NCBI GenBank assembly: GCA_003586115.2 | Contig: QVOM02000103.1 | Coordinates: 2,914,001 to 2,978,000 of the forward strand | Source of the DNA: Salvator merianae | Taxonomy: Eukaryota > Chordata > Lepidosauria > Squamata > Teiidae | DNA: 64,000 nucleotides | Direction of reading: 5' to 3' | Translations under genes and position numbers: made by a program | Part shown: positions 45,703 through 57,557 of the stretch, piece by piece | How the letters are laid out: each line of letters opens with the position of its first letter | How positions within the stretch are numbered: the first letter of the stretch is position 1 | The notes under the pieces: model-generated | The model's input: the letters and a program-made list of their open reading frames with translations, nothing else | Database searches by the model: none | Told to the model about the DNA's origin: nothing

Positions 45703-46337
45703 AAAAGTCTTCTGAAGGAAAGTTGCATCCACATGCATGCAGCATTGGAACAAGCCGTGATGACAAAATGGTGTTGGGAGACTGCTTTAAAATGGTCTCT
45801 GAAGAGTTCTCCACTGTTGGAACATAACAGCTTAAGTGTGGACAGCAGTTAGTGGCTGGTTTGTTTAACCTGGCATGGAAGCCTAAACCTATTTACTGGG
45901 CTCCCACAAATGGCACCATACCTGTTCCATTTCTGGAGCCTGGCTAAAACAACCCCCAATTGTGGATGGTTTGATGCAGACCAAGAGTGAATTTGCACAG
46001 CACAGCATAATGTGCACTGTATGGCTACAGCTAGAGGAGCCATGCTGATAAATAACACAGCTAGGCAGATAGGAAACATCCTTGTTTCTGTTGCTCCCAT
46101 TAAGTTCTCTTTGACAAAACCATGTAAGGCAAAGTAGATGATGGTGTAATAAAACTTAAAAAATTGCTAAGGCCAAAAAGTTTGGGCAACCTTGGAGAAA
46201 CGGTTTTGATTTGAAGATATTACCAGTTCCTTTCAATATACATTTGTTCAAGTTCATGTAACTGAATAAATGCCATTAACCTCCACAAAAAACATAGAGT
46301 CACCTATCCTATTCCCTAATTCTGTGTGGTTAAACAC
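45703..46337. other. Old repeat-like sequence, no gene
   Basis: The part near 45850-46100 resembles the old non-autonomous elements at 1860 and 4315 in composition, but the match is weak. No exon supported. Confidence 0.35.
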
Positions 46338-46471
46338 AGAGGGCAGTTCTGCACCAGCTGGTATACTAGAGCAGCAAGTGTACTGGGATCCTCCCTTCCA
46401 CATGCAGCTGCAATGTAAGGGAGGCTTGGATGGGGCCTTTCTTCGACCATACCAGCATGCAGGATGGATGT

Positions 46472-46693
46472 TAGGAGGATTGGAGTTCGAGGTCCTTGTC
46501 TGTAGAGGGGATGAGCGCCCTCTACTGGCCTCTAGCTCCAGTCAACCTAGCTGTTTGAAAGCAAGTAATTGCAAGTAGATAAATAGGGAGCATCACTTTG
46601 TGTGATGCGGAAGATAGATAGATGTAAGCCTTCAGGCGAAAAATAACCTTGTAAGCCGCTTTGAGTCAGCTTCGGCCGAGAAAAGCGGGGTAT
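46472..46693 (+). mobile_element. tRNA-derived SINE with Sauria-type tail, 5' truncated
   Basis: It starts close to the B-box region (GGAGTTCGAGGTCC) and follows the 15345-15623 SINE through CTCTACTGGCCTCTAGCTCC, GATAAATAGGGAGCATCAC and GTAAGCCGCTTTGAGTC to AAAAGCGGGGTAT, where the assembly gap begins. The A-box side is absent or not recognisable. Confidence 0.88.
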
Positions 46694-46893
46694 NNNNNNN
46701 NNNNNNNNNNNNNNNNNNNNNNNNNNNNNNNNNNNNNNNNNNNNNNNNNNNNNNNNNNNNNNNNNNNNNNNNNNNNNNNNNNNNNNNNNNNNNNNNNNNN
46801 NNNNNNNNNNNNNNNNNNNNNNNNNNNNNNNNNNNNNNNNNNNNNNNNNNNNNNNNNNNNNNNNNNNNNNNNNNNNNNNNNNNNNNNNNNNNN
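46694..46893. other. Assembly gap of exactly 200 N
   Basis: 200 consecutive undetermined bases. The left side is a SINE 3' end that should continue into a TTC-type tail and the right side is (CCT)n, so the missing sequence is probably SINE tail microsatellite (inference). A round gap size may be a placeholder. Confidence 0.99.
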
Positions 46894-46980
46894 CCCCGCC
46901 CCCTCCTCCTCCTCCTCCTCCTCCTCCTCCTCCTCCTCCTCCTTTTTCTCCCCCCCCTCCTCCTTCTTCTCCTCCTCTTA
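46894..46980. repeat. (CCT)n/(CTT)n tract after the gap
   Basis: CCT units followed by TTC-like units. It is the expected continuation of the SINE tail. The Ser-rich and Arg-rich frames across it are artefacts. Confidence 0.95.
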
Positions 46981-47026
46981 ATATGCTTGCTGGTCTGGTA
47001 TATCAACCAGTGCGGAGTTGCCCAGA

Positions 47027-49427
47027 GACTCCTCTTTCCTACTTTCTTCAGCTTCTTCAAATTCTACTGGAATGGGGTCAGCATGGGAAAAAACAAATAA
47101 AACTTGAAGCACAAAAGCTGGAGGTTGATAGGGTTAATCTGCACATTTTCTCCTGCTTCTCTTCTAGACTTCCTTTTTCCAAAATGTGTTTTCTTACAAT
47201 AATAGTTTGAAAAGCTTCAGGGCATAACATGTAATTAGACCCGCAGGTAATAAGAGTCTAACAAACCATGGGAGCTTTTGTGGAATTCAATTGAACATCT
47301 TGAGTTGTATCCAGATGCCACTAAAATCCAACAAAGATGGCCAGAGAACTCTCTGATGAGTTGCAATTGGCTATATAGAGCAGAGTGAAGCAGCCAATCA
47401 CATATATGAATGCCTTTCTACAAATGACTGCTGACTGGTGCCAGCAGCTCAAGCTAGCCAAGTGTAGCAGAGGAACTGAACAAACAATCCTGCCTTCCAC
47501 CCTATGGCTCAAAGCCCAGAGAAAGGGAGCTGGGGACTGCAAGTACTGCCAAGGGCAAGGGACAGTGGCCTCTGAAGCCTATAATGAGCTTTATTGTGTT
47601 CCACTCACTGTACTTGGAGTCTTTCTTTACCGTTGCTTCTAATTATTCTTTTAAAGCTTGTCCCATCGATTACTGTCGATCTGGACACATTGATAGTGCA
47701 TTAACATTAACTGGCTGGTTCTGAAGTCCAGGTGACATCTTTCAGCTGGGTGACCCTTAAAGCTGTCAGCTGCATCAAGAGAAAGCAGAAAAGAGCAGGT
47801 ATCTTTGCAGAGCTTTTTGTCTAATGTTATGAACACAAACAGCCTCCTTCTGTGTAATTAGTACATGGAAGGCAACCTTTCCATTCCACAGTGCTACATT
47901 TTAGAAGCTTTATTAAACACTTAAGGCTACAGCATCAAAGGAGAGTGTCTCCTTTTCACCCTCTAAATTATATCCTTATAACTAAGAGGTGCATGATGAA
48001 ACACTAGTCACCAATGAATGGAATCCGGCAGGAGCATCTGACTTTTGTATTGAAGTAACTTAATTGATTTCCTTGTGCAAACAGTAAATTGTAAGGTGAC
48101 CTTCGATTTTTCAGACTTTTAGACTGAAAAAAACCTGGCAGACCTTTTCACTAAATATGGTAGGGAAATGTTGTATGGGGTGCCAGTTAATACTTATATG
48201 CTTATGTACATATGGCAAAGGGGTGGTGTTAATGCATGCTAGCTATGTCCTAAACACAAGTATACTGAGTAGCTTCCTATAAGCATGATGTTTCATGTTT
48301 GTTTGAAAGGAATTCTATAAATTGAATGCCACCATGGAGAGGAACCTGTTTGTTGTAGCCCTTAGGCTATGCTTTGATGGCTTCAGTATTCAGGGCAAGG
48401 TCTTGCTCAGGCCTAGAAAACATGGAAAATGTTAACTAGTATGACAGTCTATATGAAAGAAGGTATTCCTTGAGGCATCTTGGTTACAGCTGATTTACTC
48501 TGTGATGCTAATATTCAGCACCTGTAGTTTCCCTTAATGCCAATGTTCTGGGTAATCAATGACTTTTTTTTTTTTTCAGATCTAGTGCTATTGTACAAGA
48601 TTAAACTGAAAAGATACTCCAGAATCTGCAGATTTGGTTTTAAATTTACATTATATGGTTTTGAATATGCACTAGTGAAAGCTACGGAAGAGCTCTGATT
48701 ATTGTTTTAGGTCCCAGGGTGGCGGAGTGATAGGTACAAGCAACTTAAAACTAAAGTGGGTAAAAAGCAATGAGAAAAAAAAAATCCACAAATTTAAAAA
48801 GAAAAAAAATCCTACTGCAGTGGGAGAAGGCAAAATTATCTTGAGTTTAAGAAATGCTCCCATTATCTTCCACAACAATGTTTTGTCAAATGCTTTTGAA
48901 AAGGGAGGAAGAAGAAAAATTAAAAATTAATAATCAAACTATCCACTTTATTTCAGTTCCTATGCTGAAATACACACACACACACACACGCACAACATTC
49001 TTGGGCTGTACTCAGTACCCAAAGTGAAAGATACTCAAACTAAAAAAAAAACAGCATTGCCATTTGCTAATTTTGAAGCAATTACTGCTTCCAAACAGTG
49101 TTAAAGGGCTGTAGTAGTACATCACCTATATGACAATCTCAGCGAAGGCTCGTTGCTTTAAGAATGGGTGTTCACATGTCGCTGGAAGGGGACATTGCTG
49201 GCTGCGGGGTCTCTGTTTTGCTGCAGAAGGCCCGCTGCAAGACCTGCCCAAGGAGGGGCATGTTTTTGCATCCAGTGATCTCCCCTTCCAGTGACAAGCG
49301 AACACCCATTCTTAAAACGACGAATCGTCGCTTGACAACCTTCAGGTGTTCATTCCCCATGTAAGTATTCAGCTTGATAACCATCTGAATGTGGTAAATT
49401 TCAAGTCCTTCTGCCGTTTTGATATTT
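47027..49427. other. Repeat-poor sequence, no gene recognised
   Basis: About 2.4 kb with only a (CA)n tract at 48972-48989 and short A/T runs. A palindromic-looking pair lies at 49161-49316: GAATGGGTGTTC and GAACACCCATTC enclose CGCTGGAAGGGGA/TCCCCTTCCAG words, suggesting a small inverted-repeat element of about 160 bp. No exon supported. Confidence 0.45.
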
Positions 49428-50050
49428 TAAAAAAATATTGATATACCACTTTCCATTAAAATATAATCTTGAAGCAGTTTACAAAACCAAAATCCTAGTA
49501 TTTATATTAAAAAACATGATTTAAATCAAGGATGGGGGGGAACAAAAGAAATCGACCCTGGAAAGGCCTAGAAAAAAAGATAAGTTTTAGTCAGCACCAA
49601 AAACTCAGGACTGTAGGCACCCTATGAATATCGAAGGGCAGACTATTCCAGAAGGTGGATACCACCACAATGAAGGCCTGACTACAGGTAGTCATTAGGT
49701 GACATTCAGCAATTCATGGTACCTGCAGCAGGACATCCCCTGAAAATCTCAATGTCTAGACTGGTAGAAATGATCTTTTAAATAAGCTGGTCCCAAGTTG
49801 TTAAGGATGTTATATACCAAAGATAAAATCTTGAATCTGGCCTAGTAGCTAATTGGCAATCAATGCAGGTACTTAAGCCTAGGTGTGATACATGCAAGGC
49901 AAGGTGCCCCACTCAACATTTTGCACTAGCTGAAGCTTCTGGACCAAGTACAAGGGCAGCCCTACCTCAACAGTATTACAATAATTTAAATATGAGTTAA
50001 CCAGTGCATAGACACTATCAGTTTAGTCCAGGTGTTCCAAGAGCTATATG
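49428..50050 (-). pseudogene. L2-like LINE reverse transcriptase C-terminal region and 3' end
   Basis: Read on the minus strand from about 50030: LVNSYLNYCN, then VGLPLYLVQKLQLVQN, corresponding to the DYCNxLYxGLP and LQLVQNAAAR motifs typical of L2-type LINEs. Further down come a KxLLxTYK-like region and a short 3' end with AAACTGCTTCAAGATTATAT and AAGTGGTATATCAATA. Many stops and shifts show it is old. Confidence 0.8.
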
Positions 50051-50445
50051 ACCTTTTTTGTCCTTATTTTTCTGCCTTGGATGGCCCAACGTAACTGCCC
50101 CTAACTGCTTGCTCCACTTAGTCCTGTCTCATTTCCCAGAGCAAAAAAAAATAATAATAATACCATAATTGGCCCTAGCTTTCGTAAGCATGCAAGGGAA
50201 GATATTGACCTTAAGAACTGCCCCCTTCATACTCTTGGCTAGAAAGAACACCCCCCCAACACTCTCCTGGCTGCCACTTTCCCCCAACCGAACAGAAGAA
50301 CCAGGAGAACACTCCACTAGTGAGATTTTGCCCAATCCCCTTTGGGTCAGTGCTTTTGGGTGAACGTAAGTGTGAAGTTGGGAGGTTTCATGGGTGAAAA
50401 CGTGGAAACTACATGTAGGATACCAGTGTAGATCAGTTGAGAGCT
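50051..50445. other. No gene recognised
   Basis: Short interval between the L2-like copy and the MITE. It contains an (AAT)n-like run at about 50148-50162. Confidence 0.4.
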
Positions 50446-50867
50446 GGGACATTTTCACACTTATCACATTAAAGCAGACTATTTAGTCTTTTCTAACATG
50501 GTAACTGGCGATGCAGCACAGACACTGTCCACGCTGCATTGCCCTAGTTACTTGTCTGAAGCAGACTACTGGCATAGACACTGTGAATGCTAGTAGCCTC
50601 ACCTGATCCGGATCACAGAAGTGGCTGGGAAGCATCTAGCCGCTGTCATGGTGAGTGGCAGGGCTGCGCATTGCATAGGGGCATGCAGGCGTGGTAAGCT
50701 GATTGCACAGGTGTGATCAGGTGATTGCACTGGCCCAGTCACCGTGCCACCAGGTAAGTGCAAATGCACCTTACTGGGAGGTGATTATCTCCTCCCAGCA
50801 AGGCTGTAGAGCGCAAATTAGTGCTTCACAGCTAGTTGCAATTGGGAGCAGCAATATACTACTCCTG

Positions 50868-52074
50868 GACAAGGGTAAGTAGTGAGTTCGCAAAATTTGC
50901 TGATAACACTAAATTGTTCAGGGTAGTAAAAACTGAAAGTGATTGTAAAGAGCTCCAGAGGGATCTCTTGACATTGGGTGAGTGGGCAACGAAGTGGCAA
51001 ATGCACTTCAATCTTAGCAAGTGCAAACTGATTGCACATCGGGACAAAGAACACCCCAATTACACCTATAAACTGATGGGGGCCAAGCTTTCTGTGACAG
51101 ACCAGGAAAAGGATCTTGGGGTTCTGGTAGACAGCTCAATGAAGGTGTCAACCCACTGTGCAGTGGCAGTGAAAAAAGCAGATTCTTTTTTTTTTTTTTT
51201 TTCTATTCCCTTCCTTATTACCCCTAGCATTGAATCTGCTTTTTTCACTGCCACTGCACAGTGGGTTGACACCTTCATTGAGCTGTCTACCAGAACCCCA
51301 AGATCCTTTTCCTGGTCTGTCACAGAAAGCTTGGCCCCCATCAGTTTATAGGTGTAATTGGGGTGTTCTTTGTCCCGGCAAGTGTCATTGTGCCTCTTTA
51401 CAAATCTATGGTGAGGCCACACTTGGAATATTGTGTACAATTCTGGTCACCTCACCTCAGAAAGGATATTGTGGAACTGGAGAAGGTGCAAAAAAGGGCA
51501 ACCAGAATGATCAAGGGTCTGGAATGATCAGCCTTATGAAATCAGTCTGCAATGCCTTGGCCTCTTCAGTCTTGAAAAGCGGCGTTTAAGAGGAGACCTG
51601 ATTGAAGTTTATAAAATCATGTACGGTATGGATAAGGTGGATAAAGAGAAGTTTTTCTCTCTCACACACAACACTAGGACCAGGGGGCACTCTCTGAAGC
51701 TGATGGGTAGGAGAGTTAGGACTGACTTGGGGAAGTATTTTTTCACCCAGAGGATTGTCGGTCTGTGGAATTTATTACCAGATGAGGTGGTGACAGTCAT
51801 TAGCCTAGATAGCTTTAAGAAGGGATTGGACAGATTCATGGAGGTCAGGTGTACCAATGGCTACTAGAATGGATGCCTAGGTACTGCCTCCAGGTTGGAA
51901 AGACAGGCAGGATGTCTGTAAAACCATCTGTGGGGAGTCAAGAGCAGGTGAAGGTTTTGCCTCTGTCTTCTGCTTGAGAATGCCCAGAAGCAATTGGTGG
52001 ACCACTGTGTGAAACAGAATGCTGGACTAGATGGGTCGTGGCCTGATCCAGCAAGGCCCCTCATATGTTCTTAT
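50868..52074 (+). pseudogene. CR1 LINE 3' half with internal inverted duplication
   Basis: It begins in the RT catalytic box: KFADNTKLFRVVKTESDCKE, where FADD is changed to FADN, so the second catalytic Asp is lost. It continues with LTLGEWATKWQMHFNLSKCK and [18 protein letters not shown]. After 51185 the element is disrupted by an inverted duplication, then resumes at about 51378 with CTTTACAAATCTATGG, LEYC-type text, LKRRLRGDLIEVYK-type text, GLWNLLPDEVV and the CR1 3' UTR. It ends TTCTTATG at 52074. Flanking GGACAAGG (left) and GGACACAAGG (right) may be an imperfect target duplication. Confidence 0.92.
51040..51377. repeat. Perfect 146-bp inverted repeat inside CR1
   Basis: The left arm 51040-51185 and right arm 51232-51377 are exact reverse complements over all 146 positions, separated by a 46-bp loop. 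The loop contains a T-run at 51186-51202 and then TTCCTTATTACCCCTAGC. In the intact CR1 order (compare 34930-34990, minus strand) the loop sequence should follow the left arm in the opposite orientation. Hence the right arm plus loop is an inverted copy of the left arm plus its next 30 or so bases, inserted before GGCAAGTGTCATTG. Confidence 0.97.
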
Positions 52075-52157
52075 GGACACAAGGGCTTCTACCCAGTGCA
52101 GACACACTTGGCTAGCAAGTGTCCTTGATGCTTGCTAGCACAAAGTGAGACAAGGCC

Positions 52158-52576
52158 TCTGGTTGCAGGCTTCAGCTGGGATAAGACAAATCAGCCCTGA
52201 GCTTTCAGGACTCTGCCGATTAAGTGGGATTCTTTAGTCCATTGAAAAGTATCAAGAGCATGGCAGGTTAATGACAGGCCAACTCTCTCTGCCTGCTTAT
52301 GAAAACCGCTATTTCCAATATGAAGCTTACGTTATTGTATTGGATTCAATGGTATTTCATAAAAATAAAATATTTTCCTGATTTTTTTTTTAATACATTT
52401 TTTTTGAGCTGGAAACTCCAGATACGTTTGGGCTCTCTCTTTATTCCCCCTCCCTTGGGAATCCATGCCAGCTAGTTGACCATTAAACCAACCCCATTCA
52501 TTTGTGTGAACTGAAAGCTAATTTCCTCAGTACAAACCAGTTCATCTAACAGTGTAGTCTCACGTGTGCTTGGTCA
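52158..52576. other. No gene recognised
   Basis: Short interval, T-rich near 52379-52405. No repeat ends recognised. Confidence 0.4.
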
Positions 52577-52836
52577 CCTATGTAAGAGAAGTCTTTCTGG
52601 ATCAGGCTACAGCCCATCTAGTCTAGCATTCTGCTTCACACAGTGCCCCACCAACTGCTTATGGGCATTCTCAAGCTGAATAAAAAGTCAAAACTTTCAC
52701 CTGCTGTCAACTCCCTGCAAATGGGTTTTACAGACATCCTGCCTGTTCTCCAACCTAGAGGCAGTACCTAGGCATCCATTCTAGTAGCCATTGATACACC
52801 TGACCTCCATGAACCTGTTCAATCCATTCTTAAAGG
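52577..52836 (-). mobile_element. CR1 LINE 3' UTR fragment
   Basis: Plus-strand text GGATCAGGCTACAGCCCATC, TGCCCCACCAACTGCTT, TTACAGACATCCTGCCTG and CAGTACCTAGGCATCCATTC is the reverse complement of the CR1 3' UTR, as at 34230-34450. The octamer tail is nearly absent. It is 5'-truncated near the RT C-terminus (TTCTTAAAG). Confidence 0.93.
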
Positions 52837-54520
52837 AAGAATACCAAGGAAAAAGAAGACTGAAAGACAGAATGGACAAGGACAAAAACTGTTGCTGTGA
52901 AAACTGAAGTTCATACATCAGTTATATATGCAACTACTTTTAGTCTGCAGGCCTTTATTATTTCATTTGTGGTGATTATTTCAAATTTCCTCCTCACTTA
53001 GGGACTCTTTTGACTAACATGTAGCTTTTGTATCAAATTTTCTACATGACAGAACCTTCAATTATATCTTCCCCATCCTTAAATCTGAACTCATAAAGCC
53101 GGGAACCATGTTTACCTTCCAAGTCTGAATAAAACTTCAGTAGACTCTTCTATCAAAAGAATTTGAATTACAAGCCCAAATGCGTGGACAAAATACCAGA
53201 GGGACATTTTCATAGTCAGCAAATATGTCAGCTCCACAGTAGAATGAAAAATAGCACCACATCTTTGGGCATTTTAAGTGATATCCTTCTGTTTACACTA
53301 TTAGTTCAATCAACATTGCTTTGCTTCTTGCTAAAATAATGACAAGAAGAAAGCGTTTGTTCAGACTGTCTGCAAAAGGAAGGAAATGATGTTGGGCACA
53401 GAACGGCAGGAAATTATGTTGACTGATAACAAATATAATTAGTTCTGAATTATTTTGGTTGTTATCAAAAATCATTCCAGGAATGCAAACGATCTTCCAG
53501 CTTTTTCTCTCCTTTCCTGAATCTTGTTTCCTTATCTTCAGTATTTTTTTCTTATCTTTTTCACCATGGCTCTAAGAAAGCTGATAAGATAAAACGGTGA
53601 CAAAGTAGTAACTAGGCAGTGTCTGATATGGCCAGAAAGAGCAAATGGACACATGAAATTTTGCTACTGATGTTCTAGAACCCAGCTTTATATTTGAATA
53701 TCCAGAAGGAAACTGTGCTGAGACCTTTGATCCTATTTTGGCATTTCGTCATCCATATAGCTGCAATTGTGGAAGAAGAAAAAGAACTGGGTTCCACTCT
53801 TCCTGTTCCACCTTTATTGGCAGCTATTGCCCTCCATGGTTCATATGAATAACTTCTGCACTGGAGAAGGTAACATTATAGCACTCTTCTAATCAATATT
53901 GTATTAGCCTGCTGCATGCACTTATGTCTCCCTCCTACTCTGTCAGTCTCTCTCCCAACACCCTACCAATGTACATTTCTACAACTTTATAACATCTACA
54001 GAATTAATGGCTACTGACTAATGACACATTGGTTTCGATAACAGAGAGGTAAGTGCATAAAAGTCCATAAACAGAAGGAGTGCTGCCATGACATTTGGTG
54101 CAGTGTTTTTGACCAGTTTCCCTAAGACTTCTCTTAACAGCTCAGAGCTGATGGTCTTCTCAAGGAACAAAAGTGTTTTAAGGTTAAGCAGAAAGTCAAA
54201 GTCCAGATATAAAATAATTGTATAAACAGATAATCAGCCCTAGGATCACCGTTAGCCAAAACAGAAGACAGAACATGAAGCCAAGGGGTCAGCTTGATAG
54301 ACTTATGAGAAAGGCAGAAACACAAGGAAATACCTTCAGAAAAAAACCTTAAGATTGGAGCTTGGAGATAGGCAAATGACTGAGCAGATTTTCAAGCTTG
54401 GCAATTTTCAAGTCAGTGATTCAAGATGAGGAACAATAGAATGAAGCCCAGGAAATATCAAGGAGCACAGAAGACTCATGTAGGAAAAATGACTGTGGTG
54501 ATGCTAAGGCCCTTAAGACT
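52837..54520. other. Repeat-poor sequence, no gene recognised
   Basis: About 1.7 kb of AT-rich sequence without recognisable repeat ends or exons. A purine run near 53773-53790 (GAAGAAGAAAAAGAACTGG) might be a remnant of a minus-strand SINE tail. Confidence 0.4.
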
Positions 54521-55435
54521 GGGGCCATTTCTGCACTAATCTTGCTTGGACCAGATTAGAACATCCAGCTCTGATCGGGCCCAAGGAATCTGTCTCAGGA
54601 GTAGCTAGCTATTTTGGGCCTTGTAATCTAGTCTTCCATGATCTAAGTTCCATCTTGTGTGCACGGAACATACCAGGAGGGGGTGGGAACAGGGATGTGC
54701 CGAACACCTTCGTCACCTTCACACTTCATACCAACACAGCGTTTTTGCTGTTTTCATACGAAGGGCAACACCCCCCCCCCATTTTTTAAAATCTAATCAC
54801 GAACGTGAACAGCGAAGGTTACCTTTACTTTCACTGAAGTTCGTGATCTTTTTCATTTGTGTGGTGTGCTCAGTAAAGTTCTACTTCCTCCAACTTGGAG
54901 GAAGTAGAATTTCTACTGGCTGCTGTCCTGGTGTGAGCGATTGGCCACTGTATTTGAGTGACTGTTATATCAGCCTATTGGATGCCGTGGTTCCCTGCTG
55001 CCAGGGAAACAGGCATCCTGTTTGTTGTTTCTGCGATGCGGGGGGAGGCAAATGGAGCTAGGAGGACTCGAAGAGGCCAGGATGGAGTTAGAATGAAGAG
55101 TTCAGTGGTAAGTTTTGCACTTTGCATATGGGGAAGTCTTTATTTTTGTGGGTGGGTGGGGTCTTTATTTTTGCTTTATTTTTGTGTTCTTTATTTTGTG
55201 TGTATGTGTTCAGGGGCAGCACATGCTTTAATTGTCAGCAATTGCCCAGCCTGCTGTCTCTGTGCCCATTCATCCTTAAAGATACGAACTGCCACCATTT
55301 AAAAACAAAATGATGTCAGCTCATAGCTTTAAGGGTGGATGGGTGCAGAGAACTCCCTCAGACTGCACCAGCTGTGTGGAAGGGAAGTTCTTAATATACT
55401 TGCTGGTCCATATACCAGCAAGTGTAAAAATGCCC
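54521..55435. mobile_element. Possible old MITE with fold-back remnant inside
   Basis: The left end GGGGCCATTTCTGCACTAATC and the right end, reverse-complemented, GGGCATTTTTACACTTGC resemble the CACTTA-type termini, but no duplication is visible. Inside, near 54690, CAGGGATGTGCCGAACACC followed by TCGTGATC-type inverted text resembles a damaged fold-back hAT. A 15-bp perfect stem (TTCTACTTCCTCCAA with its complement, about 54879-54909) lies there. Boundaries are tentative. Confidence 0.4.
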
Positions 55436-57557
55436 TGAGACTAATGAAACTTGCCCATGACGGCAAATATCACAGAAGCAGCTTACAAGACTAAGAGCAA
55501 CAGCTCAAGTGACTCTGGCAAACAGAGCTATTGCACTGTACCCAGTCCACCAGTTCACCAGCCCACCAGCCCACCAGCCCACCAGCTCAAGTTACACAGA
55601 GTACATAACTTGTGTGAATTTGTATAACAGACCTCAATATTCATTTATTGTGGCAATTGATGTGCCATTTTGTCCTTTTTCTCTTAGGTGTGTCAAGTTT
55701 CATCACTTTTCACTTTTATCTGGCTAATGAAGACCTACCTCTTTACCTTAGCCTTTCCTGAGAAAGATCACCTTCCTCTTCTTTGCATTTACATCATCAT
55801 CATCATCATCATCGTTATTGTTGTTAAATTTCATTAACTTTATTGTGCAGCCTGATCTGAAATTGAAACCTCTCTTTGGACATTTCTAAAGTCTAAGTCA
55901 AAAGATGCTGACTTTAGCAAGTTTGATGTGGAGTCCTTTGGCTGTTGAATCTTCCAAGAGCTGCTCTGTGAATACTAGCCTGGAGGTGGCCCTAGGATGA
56001 GCAAAGTGGGTATCACTGGTGTTCAGATATAATTATTATGTGTGATGAGCCATTATTTTGTTAAATTTCAACCTGTTCCCTAATGCTTTAATCCACTGTA
56101 AAATAATATTTTGCCAATCACAACCCTCTTACACTGTGGTCTCTGTGATTAGGTGGCCTGTATATTACTCTATTATCATGGCATGATGACTGTTTGGTGA
56201 AGTTTGGTTTAAAGTGAGCATTCCCCTGCCTCAAATTTGGGGGACCCATTAAGTCCATTAGCTGCCAGAGACTTATGAAATATGATGGATTTCTGAATAC
56301 TCTAGGGGAATTTCCAGAGGCCAGAACTAGTGTCTCTTCTAGATTTGCAGAATATGGGGGACATCAATGTGATTGTTCCCAAGTACCCCCTCCATTGCTG
56401 TGGAGCCTGAGCTGCTCCTTGGTTCTCTGAAAAGTTTTGAGTGAAACAGGTCAGAAGATGGCTGGAATGCAGGTGGTGTGTAACTCTCCATGAAGAACAG
56501 ATTGGACAGCTTTAGCTTTTTGTTAGGTTTTATGTATCTACAGATGGGATGGTTTTTCTTAAAGGAGCGACCAAAAAAGCTGTTTTTTTTAAGCTGCTTC
56601 TAAGCTGCCTCAAAGGTACTTATTTTATTATGTGCAAATGGAGCTCTAGTTACTATACTCCTGGTGTGGTGCTCCTGCTAAGGAGTCTTCTGGTGCTTGT
56701 AAAATGCTCTAAACACTGAAAAAAACGTGGCTAAGTAGAAGATTTCTCTTCTCTCTTCTCCATGCTCACAGAAGCTTTCATTCAAGTTTTTATTCAATGC
56801 ACAGAATTTGAATATGACGTCTTTAGTCTCATTGGTTCATCTTCTTTCTTTTCTCAGGTGGGAAGGAAAAAGGTTCCAGTTCTGATCCAAATTTTATTTT
56901 CTTTTACATGCGTTATGCCAGTCATTTGGTGTCTGATGCTCATAACACTTTCACAGCATTCCACTTGCACTCTAGGACTATAAAAGCTTATTCCTTGGTT
57001 GTTTTTTCTTTTAAAAAAGCATCAAAAAGTAGTGTTTCTTAACAAGCTATTTCTCTCCTCACAAAGCTATCATATTATCATGACTGTCCTGTTGGAAGGG
57101 GTTCTGTTTAAGGGGCAACAACTTTCTAGATGTGCTTTGATTAATTTCTGATAAAAAGTTTGCAGTTCATATCCCATTCAGTTCAGTTATTGTACATATT
57201 GCTTTTTAGAACAAAGAACAAAATGCATAACTGTCATCCTAAACTCAGGACAACAGTTGGAAAATAGAAGGTTTTTTAAAGAAGTAGTAAATAGCACAAA
57301 GCTACAAGAAAAAAATATCAATATGACATTTGGTTGACTACAACATAAGCATCCAGATAATTCTGGCAATATCCTGGATGCTGCTGTACTATAGTTCCTG
57401 GCATTTTCTGTTATCATTATATTCAGTTCCAGTTTTAATTATTTATCTGTAGAGTGTAGCAATGACTAACAACAACAAACAAATGCTATCAACAGTAACA
57501 TTAAAGGAAACTTTTGGGAACAGAAAGACCTTAACCCTATGTAAGAATTACAATATA
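55436..57557. other. No gene; two short tandem tracts
   Basis: Contains a CCACCAGC-type tandem tract at 55545-55587 and an (ATC)n run at 55792-55812. The remainder is AT-rich, without recognised repeat ends or exons. Confidence 0.45.

Larger units (their letters stand above)
46341..47023. mobile_element. MITE with AGA duplication, split by a SINE and an assembly gap
   Basis: The left end is GGGCAGTTCTGCACCAGCTG, the right end, reverse-complemented, is GGGCAACTCCGCACTGGTTG. AGA flanks both sides (46338-46340 and 47024-47026). The termini match the 167-bp element at 57558-57724. A plus-strand SINE (46472-46693), its gap and its tail interrupt it. The net element length is unknown because of the gap. 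Confidence 0.8.
50446..52157. mobile_element. MITE split by a CR1 insertion
   Basis: The left end is GGGACATTTTCACACTTATC. The right end, reverse-complemented, is GGCCTTGTCTCACTTTGTG. The left part (50446-50867) and right part (52075-52157) together match the order of the related copy at 12193-12600, with the CR1 falling just after CAATTGGGAGCAGC. Net length is about 500 bp. The flanks GCT and TCT match at two of three bases. Confidence 0.78.

Noticed and set aside
46632..47060. Frame running through the undetermined bases with poly-Arg
   Set aside because: It spans a 200-N gap and a CCT microsatellite, so it is not a real reading frame.
49161..49316. Stem considered as a miRNA precursor
   Set aside because: It is too long (about 160 bp) with a large internal region; a MITE explains it better.
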